Shown: positions 11,045 to 21,380 of the stretch, piece by piece
Layout: each line of letters opens with the position of its first letter
Position numbering within the stretch: the first letter of the stretch is position 1
NCBI GenBank assembly: GCA_907163375.1
Contig: CAJQUW010004580.1
Location: 806,001-870,000, forward strand
Origin: Prostheceraeus crozeri
Taxonomy: Eukaryota > Platyhelminthes > Polycladida > Euryleptidae
DNA length: 64,000 nucleotides
Direction of reading: 5' to 3'
Made by a program: the position numbers and the translations under genes
Notes under the pieces: model-generated
Seen by the model: the letters and a program-made list of their open reading frames with translations, nothing else
Told to the model about the DNA's origin: nothing
Database searches by the model: none

Positions 11045-11604
11045 CAAGGAGGTCTAGATATCTATAATTGTACAGGAGGCAGAATGACGCTTTCTGTGGG
11101 AGAGCTTCGAATGCCTGATCAATCTTGAAAATATCTATTCACATTATATTCCTATAGATTTTTACAAGCTATATCATACAAAAAAAACAAAGGTCAAGAA
11201 ATCACAAAGTCAATGAGGGAAGGAGTTAACTGAGCCGGCGAGATATAATTGCCTGGGCATTACAGCGCATCAGGCTAGTACCCAGACGCCCGTAGACCTC
11301 TCTGGTTGCAATTCTGAGAGGCATTTGCTGCTGTACCGATATGCGGACAGCCAGTCTTTTTAAGAACTCAGTTGCAGTGTCACCAAATTCTCCAAAGGCA
11401 GAAATTACAAATGGGACACACAACCATTGAAGCCGATCACATTTATCACCATTGTGCTCCCTCTTTCGCTATTCACCTGCAGCAACATATTCGAAGGCCT
11501 GTTACAGAGATAGGAGCATATCACAACACTGAATGAATTTGCAATATTTTGCAAGTTTTGTCGAATTTTTGTTCACGCAATTATAGATATCTAGACCTCC
11601 TTGT
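11045..11604. mobile_element. Small terminal-inverted-repeat element with 6-bp flanking repeat
   Basis: A 25-bp perfect inverted repeat (AAGGAGGTCTAGATATCTAT and five more bases) occupies 11046-11070 and 11578-11602. The hexamer CCGAAT stands directly outside both ends (11039-11044 and 11605-11610) and looks like a target-site duplication. The 560-bp element is non-autonomous. Inside, on the minus strand, lies a fragment resembling the C-terminal tail of a reverse transcriptase (separate entry), probably captured or older sequence. The superfamily is uncertain because a 6-bp duplication is unusual. Confidence 0.6.
11226..11423 (-). pseudogene. Reverse-transcriptase C-terminal-like fragment
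   Basis: The peptide VPFVISAFGEFGDTATEFLK, followed by RLAVRISVQQQMPLRIATRE and GTSLMRCNAQAIIS, resembles the C-terminal tail found after the polymerase domain of many non-LTR-type retroelements (hydrophobic strand, small 'GxF' turn, two basic helices, ending in ALMRGNA-like sequence). Only this tail is present. Family assignment is tentative. Confidence 0.35.
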
Positions 11605-11639
11605 CCGAATAGTAAAAAAATAGCTATACTAATAACAAT

Positions 11640-11963
11640 GAGGTTGTTGAACTCAAACTCTATGAAGCAATATATATTGTTGACCAGTCGTCGGGAGATC
11701 ATTTTGATTAACAAGAGTGCGTTACAGAAAACTCCCCAAGTGTAGGTCGATGCTTTCTTAAAAGTTAAGTAAAAAGTTTAACAGGTCAGACGGGCCTTCG
11801 GCGTCCAGCGCCTTCGAAACGGTCGATGGTAACGAGGGTTACCATCGACCGTTTCGAAGGCGCTGGACGCCGGAGGCCCGTCTGACCTGTTAAACTTTTT
11901 ACTTAACTTTTAAGAAAGCATCGACCTACACTTGGGGAGTTTTCTGTAACGCACTCTTGTTAA
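11640..11963. mobile_element. Near-perfect 256-bp palindrome (foldback/MITE), copy A
   Basis: Positions 11708-11833 and 11838-11963 are inverted copies 126 bp long. I count one mismatch (CCTTCGGC against CCTCCGGC), with a 4-base loop. The ends read TTAACAAGAGTGCG and CGCACTCTTGTTAA, so TTAA bounds it on both sides, as in piggyBac-type insertion. Adjacent 11640-11707 (with GACCAGTCGTCGGGAGAT) is shared with the related element at 46093-46330, so the family extends past the palindrome. No coding capacity. Confidence 0.8.
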
Positions 11964-13540
11964 GCAATATATATTTTTCGTTCAACAACACATTGGCAAT
12001 CTATTGGCGGGAATTTTTGGGCATTCGTATTGTTTTATATCTTCATTCACGTGCTTAATGGGATAATAGAATGAAATTCATTAAATCATCATTCATCATA
12101 TCACATGCATTTTTCTATTAGTTCTCATGGCAGGTGCTGTGCTTTCTATGGCAGAATTCCAGCTTGATCTCTACATGCATGTCACATAACACAGAAATCA
12201 CAATAAGAATTGTCAACAATAATGTGTCAGTAGTAGTAATGATGTCCGAATGCAACTTTTTGAATTTTAACTGAAGAAGCGGTTGAGTGAAATTGGATGT
12301 TAAAGAAGAAAATAAGTCATTTCATTTTCTTATCTGTTATGGCCATCTGCTGCGTTCAATGTTTAGCTTGAACTTAGATCTATTAACTTTTAATTTGTCC
12401 TGTCATACGAAATGAAACTTTTTTTGCGCCTAGTGGGCTCCAATGACCAAATAGGCGCTATTCAAATATACAATTACTTACAAAACATTTTCTCCATGTT
12501 ATCTCTACTTTTGAAGATATCATCAATCACATAGCTAATGCTTCAAAATAATTGAGCTATCATAGACATATTTTGATGCCCAATGATTTATAATATCATT
12601 CTACTCGCCAGAAACAACTTACATTTCCATCTTCAAAAAATGATGGCAGCTGATCCCTGCAATTTATAGTGACAATGTGAAATCCCTTCCACAATTTGTT
12701 TGCTGCAAATGTAGAAGATTTATGTTAGATGTTTGAAAGAGCCGATATTGTCAGACGAAAATTGCATTTATGTTAAACAAACCTATGCAAATCACAAATT
12801 CTGCATCACAAAGTACTGGCGTTGACTACACTGGCAAAATCCTTACTAAGCTTATAGTCTTACGAATCAGGCTATTCTTACAAAAAATTGATGATTAATA
12901 AAAAGTTGACTCTATACGAATGTAGTTAATCCACTCTAACGGGCAAAAAATATGTTAAGCAAAAATTATCACTGTCATCTTCCGCGAATCATCACAGCCA
13001 TACTTTTAATGATGTGATAACTCTATGAAAGGAATGCCTGTCAAAAGATATCTCTTTCTATAGCCGTGCGCCAGTTTCGTCGCTAATATTTCAAGAAAGT
13101 GCATCATTTTAGACATTACATTCCCGTGCGAATTCAAGGTTTGTTTCTGTATCTGAGTCTAACACAACTGAAAATCTTTCAATCTTTTAATTTGCCCAAC
13201 CAATGTCCCCAACGTTTCTGAAGGAGAGTTTGAAGAGGTATACTGTTAAATATAGAGTTGTACACGGTTCGGACACGCAAGGGCAGAGCCGCGCAGACCC
13301 GACATGTGGGTCGGGTCCGACATATTTTGCTTCGGCATCTTCTGTTTCTTAATTAAGGCATCGAAACTTTTACTGAAGAAGATTCGAGCAACATTCATTC
13401 AAATAGGACTCGCACGGAGCACAATTATGATCAAGACATGACAATAGCTGTACTGAAGAGGCCTTCGTTATTCATTTTTTGATAAATTTCATTGGGAAAC
13501 GAAGTACAGAAGATGGCAAATATTTTATTACGCTTTATTA
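11964..13540. other. No recognisable gene
   Basis: About 1.6 kb of AT-rich sequence. A short GC-rich patch near 13265-13325 (GACCCGACATGTGGGTCGGG) is locally palindromic. No coding region was recognised. Confidence 0.4.
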
Positions 13541-13544
13541 CTTT

Positions 13545-13975
13545 CGGCCTCCTCTTAGGGTCATCATCAGAAGCAAAGAATCTATATATGTATGCTGGAA
13601 ATAATTTAAAATTTATGTTGCATTATTAATATGAATAGACTTCCTGAATAGACTGAAAGTATGCATTGACATGGAGTGATAAATAATAGAAACATTCTGG
13701 TATGTTTAAATATCTACACAAATAGAACATAAGGGTATAGTGACTTAAGTTGCAAAGGAAAAATACTGAAAATTGTGTCTAACTTGTACATACAGAAATT
13801 CATAGAAGGCATCTTGTTCGTCTTTATTGTTGATCTTTGGTTTCAGTTTTTTAGATGTAAAGTGCCTCTCGTATTCCGATGTCGCAGCTGTCTTTGTCAG
13901 ATGTAAGAATTTCGACTGAAATATCGGTGGTTTTGCAAGAACGTAGATGTTTGAAGACCGAGCTGGGGCCTATTC
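13545..13975 (-). pseudogene. Penelope-like element, 3' end of GIY-YIG region (copy A)
   Basis: On the minus strand from 13975 the sequence encodes SSVFKHLRSCKTTDISVEIL followed by a segment ending IREALYI and KLKPKINNK. This is the tail of the GIY-YIG endonuclease domain that follows the reverse transcriptase in Penelope-like elements. A second copy in the opposite orientation is at 27250-27470 and is about 88% identical over 110 bp. The fragment ends exactly where the Harbinger begins, and the coding sequence resumes on the far side of that element (27151 onward, encoding LNDSS). Downstream, about 200 bp past the coding end, is a hammerhead-ribozyme-like core (see findings). Confidence 0.65.
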
Positions 13976-14179
13976 TTCGATTGATGACAAGTGTTATAAC
14001 TAGTAAAGTTAACTAGTTACCCAGTAATTTCAGTTTTTCGGTATAAAAAGTGTACGATATAACGAGTTTTGTAAAACAAGTAACTTATAACAAGTGTAAT
14101 GGATCATAACGAGTGTTTGTGTCCTTCAATCACACATATTATATCCTTCACTTGTCATGATTCTAAGAATTTTTGACGA

Positions 14180-15224
14180 GTGAATGTAGAAGCGTTATAT
14201 CATTTAATTATGGATTTGCATTCAAGACGGTCGCGCGAATATCATGTGAGAGTTAACTTTTCGCTGTGGGATAGTGAGTTCAAAGAGCGCTTTCAATTTT
14301 CATGTGTTGAAGTTGAAGAGATATTGACTGATATTGGTGTTTATCTAAAGAACGACAAGGAATTCTATTATGGTCTCTAACCAGATCATCGCTTTCTCCT
14401 TGCTCTAAGGTATTACGCCAGTGGAGACTTTTGCTACAGTGTCGGGGATTCACATGGGATTTCGAAGACAGCAGTGCACGCTTCTGTTTCAAGGGTCACA
14501 GTGATTCTTAATGAAGTATATTTTAAAGAAGTAGTAGCATGGCCGGCTGATGAAGAAGCTCGGAAGCTGATTGCTGGTCAATTTTACGCAACACACCGAT
14601 TTCCAGGTGTTTGTGGAGTCATCGATGGAACCTTGATTGAAATTCGGGCACCATCAGATAACGAGAACCAATTCGTCGATAGAAAAGGTAAACATTCCTT
14701 AAATGTAATGGCAATTGCCGGCCCGGATTATCAATTTCTTGGTATTAACGCTAACTGGCCGGGTGCCGTTCATGACGCTCGTGTGCTTCGAGAAAGTAAG
14801 ATATATCAACGATTCAATGAAGGATGGCGTCCAATTCCAAATGGTGTGTTAATCGGCGATTCAGCATATCCACTATTAAAATGGCTAATGACAGCAATCC
14901 TGAAGCCCAAGGATGAGCTTAATAAGAGCGGAAAAGAGGTATAATCACTCTTTGCGTAAAACAAGGTTTATAGTTGAGAATGCTTTCGGTATTCTAAAGT
15001 CAAGATTTCAATGTTTGCGTTTCATTCGCGTTCGAAATCCTAAGAAGGCTGTTTTGATTGTAAATGCATGTGTGATTTTACACAACATCCTCATTGCCAC
15101 AAACGTGACTTTAGACAATTACCTGCAGTCGAAGGTGGATCGCTCGAATCAAATGTGTCTTCACCTGAGAAATTTCATACCTCAAATCAACAAAGACGAA
15201 GAGGTTTGGCCCGCCGAAATGTGA
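14180..15224 (+). pseudogene. Harbinger (HARBI1-like) DDE transposase
   Basis: Starts at the Met at 14180. The N-terminal helical region is interrupted by a TAA (14378-14380) after KEFYYGL. The helix-turn-helix-like stretch GDSHGISKTAVHASVSRV follows. The nuclease domain has all three acidic residues in the expected places: GVCGVIDGTLIEI, then LIGDSAYPLLKWLM, then, after a frame change near 14930, VENAFGILKSRFQCLRF. It ends near 15224. Length close to the usual 350-400 codons. HARBI1-type transposases act with a Myb-like partner that binds the element ends; that partner is encoded convergently 380 bp downstream. Two breaks make it inactive, but the catalytic residues remain. Confidence 0.9.
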
Positions 15225-15606
15225 TGTTTCCATGTTTGATATCTAGATTTGCAGTTGTTTATGCTAACACAGTAAATGGTATATTTCAAACAAACGATGT
15301 TATTCTTTTCTTAGATACCAGGTATATCTAAAATCTGATACTTATTTCAAGACGGTTATTTTAAAAGTCAAATGAAAATTATAACACATCTGAATATAGT
15401 TCATACAGTAACTTGTAGATGTAGTAAGAATGAGGCTAAGATGTAGAGAATTGCAAACATTAACATCTCACCGATCGAAGGTCAGGGCGCCGTTGCAATA
15501 GAATCATTTAACCTCTATAATATTGATAAATATTAGACATTTAAGTCAATGATCGAAATAAGTTACATCAACCGAAGTCAAATGATAAAAAACACTTGAG
15601 ATTCTT
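15225..15606. other. Convergent intergenic region of Harbinger 1
   Basis: The 3' ends of the transposase (plus) and Myb-like gene (minus) face each other here. No further gene was seen. No clear polyadenylation signal could be assigned with confidence. Confidence 0.5.
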
Positions 15607-17119
15607 CTACAAATTGTCTTCACTTTTAAGTTTCATCAGTTTGTATTTATGATATTCATTCATATCTCTTTGTCCTTCAATTTGTAATTTTCGGAGTTCA
15701 ATGTCATAATCTAACAACATCATCCGCTTCCTTCTCGGACCATTCCCCTTTGACTTTTCTTGTGTCAGTGATAAAAGTTGAGGCGACGACTTTGTGCCCG
15801 TAGCCATAGGGAGATTTTCGACTCTTTTAAGAATATCTGCAAAAATCAAGAAAAATGTATTCGTCTTTTTTACATAATATCGATGAAATTTATCTATTTG
15901 GCAAACAAAGTGTCGCTCTTTCATTCAGGCCTTGGTCTTATAATATCACTCAATTGAAGGTATACTACTTAGGCCTACAACCTGTGATATGTCCCTTAAG
16001 CACTCGGAGTACGAGAGTATGACGCCTTAACTGGGAACATCTTTAAAAAAATCATATGAACAGATGATTACTGGTACGATAAACTCGCCTGATATGAAAG
16101 TTCACAGTATTGAAATAATGAATATTTACAGCTCACTAATTTAAATTCCATCGATTTGTAAGTTTTATGACCTTTATAATAACATTTAGTAACATTAGTA
16201 GCACGCACTTCGTTCAGGAGTTTCTGTCGAAATGGACTCTTTAGGATCGGACTCAATGCAACCGAGACCTTCGACGATTGGCGAGTCTTTACCCAAAAGA
16301 TCCAGAACGAGTAAATCAATCTCGTCGAACAGCTCTCCAGTGTTTGTCCCTGAACCAGTTTCCTCTCGCTTTCGCCGTTTCTCCTGCAAAAATGCAAAGT
16401 TCACCATGTAATAAACATCCAATCTTAAAGTGAACGTAATGTTATCAAAATAAGTGAACTGTTTGGAGTAATAAGGGCACACTCGATCGTACACGGATGA
16501 TATACTTGTACCCGTCAATATCCAAAGGTAAAGGCAGGTAGGTGTTATGCTCTTATGCGTGAATGTGACTATGGGTAACAATTTCTGAGGACACAGCTAT
16601 GTTGAATTATCCTTAGGATAATATATTTTGTAATAATTAATTTCCTTGATTTTTGAAGGATATTTTAGGAAATTCGATTTGATTAATGATAGAGAATCTC
16701 TTTTTATACTTGTGATATGAATAAGGTAAGATATGAGTAAGGTGTCATTCCCTGGCTAATAGTAACATTAGAAAATAAAATAGGCCTTATCCAGTAACAT
16801 TTACAATTACAGCTTATTTGATATAACACCAGTATCTTGTTAAATGATGAACACTAAAGAATATGTTTTGATTTACATGATAACTCACCAAAGTCCTCTT
16901 CTTCAAGTTTGAGAATGTCGTATCACGGAGATAATCGCCATCCCTGCCCACGGGATACCCAAGCACCACCATTTCGCTGTGAATCTCTTTCCATTTGGCC
17001 TTCCTCTTCTCCTTCGTAATTCCTTTGGAATCATCAAATTTATTGAACAACAATTCCTTATTTTCGATCAATCTTTGTAGGAGAAGCTTCTTACCAGTGG
17101 TCTCGAATTTCGGAGGCAT
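15607..17119 (-). CDS. Myb/trihelix-like accessory protein of Harbinger 1, three exons
   Basis: Exon 1 runs from the Met at 17119 (MPPKFETTGKKLLLQRLIEN) to 16889, where the donor is GTGAG. Exon 2 begins at 16383 after TTTTTGCAG. The join gives NLKKRTLEKRRKREETG in phase, as in other Harbinger Myb proteins. Exon 2 ends near 16200. Exon 3 starts at 15838 after TTTTTGCAG (ILKRVENLPMATGTKSSPQ) and stops near 15607. The conserved trihelix signature is present: KAKWKEIHSEMVVLGYPVGR, then YLRDTTFSNLKKRT. The C-terminal end is charged and helical. In this superfamily the protein takes the transposase to the nucleus and the element ends. All three pieces are open. A piggyBac inserted just upstream of the start codon. 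Confidence 0.78.
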
Positions 17120-17520
17120 TTCGTTAACCGTTATCATCCCAACGTTCCCATTTGGGAACATGCATTTAAGGAGCTCATGTTATGTTATATCTAATTTTTT
17201 AATTAGGATTCCTTGATGAAATTATCGTCATAGATGAATCATTTTTATTTTCAGTGAATTCGTGTAATAATTCACTTCCGTCACGTTTAGAATTGAATTT
17301 ATATTTTACAATTTTTCCACGAATATAAGCAATTTTTTGAAAACTCAGTCATGTGCCAAATTCCATCTATTCAAGCTAAACATCATCCTGCGAAACACCA
17401 AAAGACCTTACATCACCACTTCATCATAAAAATTCTATAATTTATCATGGAATTACAAAATTACGTGTAAGTTTCTATCCATGTTCCCATTTGGGAACGT
17501 TGGGATAAAACCCAAGATAC

Positions 17521-19199
17521 TTATGTGTGATAAGTGAGAAAGCAATTTATGTCTAGTCTTTTCCGACACTTCCCACACATCTTTCTTGTGTTTGATTTGC
17601 AAAGTACGCATCGTCCCTGGGACGCAGAAACTACAAAATGCCCGGTTTGGTCTTTTTGGACTTCAGTGACCACACGCGCCGTTGGGCCACCCAATCTGTT
17701 TCGAGGAACCTTTTGGCTTTTCAGTAGAGAAACAGTGACTTGTCTTACGAACTCAATGTGGGCAATTGGACTGTCAGGGTGAAGATAATTGTACATTTTC
17801 CAGCTTGCCACGCATAAAGTATTGATGGAATTTATAAAAAGATTATACCACCATTTTTTGCCTCTGATAGTCGGGCCGCTCGGGCGGTATGATCCCAAAA
17901 GTTTGTCGAAGACATCGACGCCTCCCATTTTCTTATTATATGAGTCAACGAGTTTTGGCTGCGTGACTGCTATTCGTTTTCTTTCTTTGAAAGAGTACCT
18001 CTGACAATGCCGAATTGGAAAGACGGTATCAAAGTTTGTGGCAAGCATAACCGTTGCACTGTCTTTCCAAGAGCATACCATTATTTTCCCATCCGACGAA
18101 TAATCATACGATCCTCTCTCCTTTTTACTTAGTGCCTCCTTCGACAGTGGGCATTTATTGGTCCTGTTTGATCTGATCGTTCCAATGGCTCGGATTCCAA
18201 GTTCCGCCAAACGATCTAGAGTAGAATAGGAGGTAAAAAAATTATCAAAGTATAGCTCCTTCTCAGCGATTTTCTACAAGATTAGCCAATTTCAAAACAA
18301 CACTTTCACCCAACGGTGCAACCCTCTCTTCACTTTTCCCTGTGTATATTTCCAAGTGGTACGGATAGCCGTCAGAGGAACAGAGCGCCCAGAGCTTATA
18401 ACCAAAGCGAATAGGCTTACCTCGTATGAATTATTTGGTAGAGTGATGCCCGTAGTAGGGCACCATTGACTCGTCAATGGATAAATTTTGTGAAAACACA
18501 CCAAATTGTCGGAGATTTTTGTTCATCAGATCATAGATGGGCACAATTTTTGCGCATTTGGAAGGGCCGAGATCATTGTTATCTGATAAGTGGAGGTATT
18601 TTTTTAACAGCTGAAATCTATTACGCACCATAGATGAAGCGACGAATGGTAATGAAAAGTCTTCCGACGTACTCCAAGCCTCTCTCTTGAGGAAGTCTGA
18701 CATATCCAGAATATAATAAAATGCCCAGAAACTGTTCCATTTCGAGATTTGTTGTCGAGAAGCTTATGTCATTTTTGACTTCATGAGCGTATCTATTAGT
18801 TTCGTTGACAAAATGAAATATAAAATTGTCATCAGCATAAAGCCTAAACAATGCGAAAGGCGATAAAGCTGCATTGTGAGCGTAAAGTATATCCAAAGGA
18901 TCTGCAGCATCAATATCAGGAAAGTCACTAGAATGATCTGATTTTTTCCAAATTCGCTGACGCTTTGCAGGGGGAGGTATTACTAGTTCATCATCTTCAC
19001 TGGCTTGGATTACTTCAAATATTCCTGTCGCATTTTCTGTCTCACTGGTTGGTTGGAGAACTTCTTCACAAATATCTTCTGTTTCAGATTCAATGTCTCC
19101 TCTCTCATCATTCGGCAATATTGCGATAGTCGGTAAAATATCGTCATCACTATCCTCAGAAATAAGCGCAACGGCTTGCTCCACTGTTAGCAACTTCAT
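17521..19199 (-). pseudogene. piggyBac-type transposase (PGBD family) 1
   Basis: Starts at the Met at 19199 (MKLLTVEQAVALISEDSDDD) with the usual acidic N-terminus. The DDE_Tnp_1_7 domain follows: DILYAHNAALSPFALF, FLGILLYSGYVRLP, then LSIDESMVPYYG with the first catalytic Asp. LYFDNFFTSYSTLDRL (near 18250) has the second, and KKMGGVDVFDKLLGSYRP the third. The C-terminal Cys-rich zinc-binding tail is present: RCVLCKSNTRKMCGKCRKRL. All three catalytic Asp are kept. About three frame changes or stops (near 18690, 18440 and 18270) break the gene. Full length would be near 560 residues, normal for the family. Confidence 0.9.
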
Positions 19200-19801
19200 A
19201 ACACAGTGATATGCCAGTAAATGTGAATCTGATTCTTGGAATACAGAATACAGACAATATCACTGTAAGCGTGAGAGTGAGTAAACAGAAGTATCAAGTG
19301 AGGTCTGAGATTGGAAGAATGCACCCATCATGGATCTATCTATATCCATGTCCATTGAACGAGCTAATTCATGAAGGATAGAATTCTATGGTAACCTGAC
19401 GTCAGAGCCTCAACGTCATGACATCGATAGCCTTGCAAGAGGCATGCAGCCAAACTCTCCCATAAATAGCTGCTTTCTATGGTTCTTTGTTCTTTACTTC
19501 AATTGATACAGGAACGACTAGAAAAGAGATCCATTAGTCCCCGGTCATTCTCATGCAAGGCTACCTATGGATAACATGAAAAAGAGAGGCAGATTCATTT
19601 GTCAATAGCCATCAATAGTGCCGACATTCAACGCTTATTGATGAATTACGCAAAATGACGCTGGTGGATTTTTCTCATTCTTGATACTGAATCCTCCCAA
19701 CGTTCCCATTTCGGCCGTCACAAGGCAAATCCACGTATTTTGAAAAACTATGTTTTGAGAAATCATCGTCTAAACATTGTTAAGTATCTACACCAACACT
19801 G

Positions 19802-20005
19802 TTTCAAAATACGTGCCTTTGGCTTGTTGAAGTCGAACGAAAATTTATATGTCGTTAGCATTTTTTAAAATACGTGGTCTTGCCTTGTTGATGTCGAAAA
19901 ATTTTCAGTATATTCTAAAATACGTGGTTTTGGCTTGTTGATGATGAGACGAAAATTTCTATGTCGATAGCTTTCTTAAAATGCGTGATTTTGGCTTGTT
20001 GATGT
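19802..20005. repeat. Subterminal repeats of the Sola-like element
   Basis: Inside the left end, AAAATACGTGGTTTTGGCTT and close variants recur four times at about 19807, 19867, 19917 and 19977, spaced 50-60 bp. The right end has inverted or variant copies near 26150, 26180 and 26225 plus a tail-to-tail pair beside the terminal repeat (26409-26444). These repeats also form part of the 30-bp ends, so they are probably transposase-binding sites. Confidence 0.75.
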
Positions 20006-20009
20006 TGAC

Positions 20010-21380
20010 TATTTTTAGTAGTCTATAAAATTCTCAGACCACGGGCCGTATGCTACAACAATTCCTAAGATCTTTTTCCTATGATCTTTACGTAGGGGTC
20101 CACTGGGGGAAATCCTAGTTGGTATGCTTGAACGATTCCTAGCGTTCACCTAAGTTAGGTGAAATCCCACCATATTTTTCCACCCTATCCATATTTTTCG
20201 CACGATAGCAACAATAGCAAAACTGCCGGCATTGACCGAGTTGATTGGCAGGTGAGAAATCAGTTTAGGAAAAGTTGTAAGATATCGAAAAAGTGAAACT
20301 GAAGTTGTATTTATCACTTCATAACCATCAAAACAAAGTTTTGTCTCTCGAAATCGCACCAGTAATTCCGAAGTTATGTCGAATTCGTTTAGCCTAAAAG
20401 TTCAACTGTCTTAATTACACCATTAATGAATGGCTCGATTGTTGAGACAAAGTCGCTGAAACACTACGTATATTCGCAATATCTCAGCTAGTACTGCACC
20501 AAATTCAACAAAATAAACTGCGATTTTATCCTCATCACGTGATTAAGAGAATGGTGCTAAAAGATATAGAAAAGTTGTAAGGATTTTCACTGACAATCAA
20601 ATACGAGATCTCAATGAAAATTTCGACGGCAGTACGGCATACAACATCCAATCAGCAGAGTCGAGCGACAACATTGTTAACTAATTTGAATGATGATACT
20701 GCATGATACTGATCTTTTCTTATACTCGTATAGTATTAGATTATATTCTTGATACGATAGATACTTCTGTTAAATCATCGACTAATTATGAATGACAACA
20801 TTAATAAGTTCATACGTCATCAATGTAATTGTCAATACGGTCAATACATTAACCAAGATAGTAGATAATTTCCTTTTTGGGGTCTATTTTTAACCTGAAA
20901 GAGGATGATGCGTGGGATACTATGACTTTTAATATCCACAATTAATATAGTAAAGTCATTGGTGAGATACGGAGAATTCAACATGATGATTAGTAATTTC
21001 ATGATCCAAATTGTTTTACAAATGTCGGGAATCATTATCTTATTCGAAATTGAAACTAGTGTCATAAAGTTACTGGGTTCAGTTAAAATCTCGTCATAAG
21101 CTAAACATTTTGAAATATCCACACGTCATAGAATTAAGTATAGCGTTATCATATATTATATATATTATATATATATTCATAAAGTTATGAGAAATCCTAA
21201 CGAAGTAGGCACTAGGTTACCGCGTTGATTTGTATAACTTAATCATGTAGTATACCTAAATTATTTACCATCAATTTTTAGCAGTCATCCGATAGAAAAC
21301 TTCACAATTTCTCCAGTCCGTATATAATTGTAAAAAATTAACAATACAAATCGCAATTTATTCTATAAGTACTTAAAAGT
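20010..21380. other. Long noncoding 3' portion of the Sola-like element
   Basis: Between the subterminal repeats and the transposase stop there are about 1.4 kb without a recognised gene. A minus-strand frame of 93 codons at 20841-21122 has no recognisable homology and may be chance. An AT dinucleotide run lies at 21150-21177. Confidence 0.4.

Noticed and set aside
17138-17506. Possible small MITE bounded by the first two CCCAACG palindromes.
   Set aside because: The TTAA plus CCGTTWTCATCCCA ends farther out explain these copies as subterminal repeats of piggyBac 1.
21150-21178. AT-dinucleotide palindrome as a possible origin or regulatory site.
   Set aside because: Simple low-complexity TA run with no supporting context.
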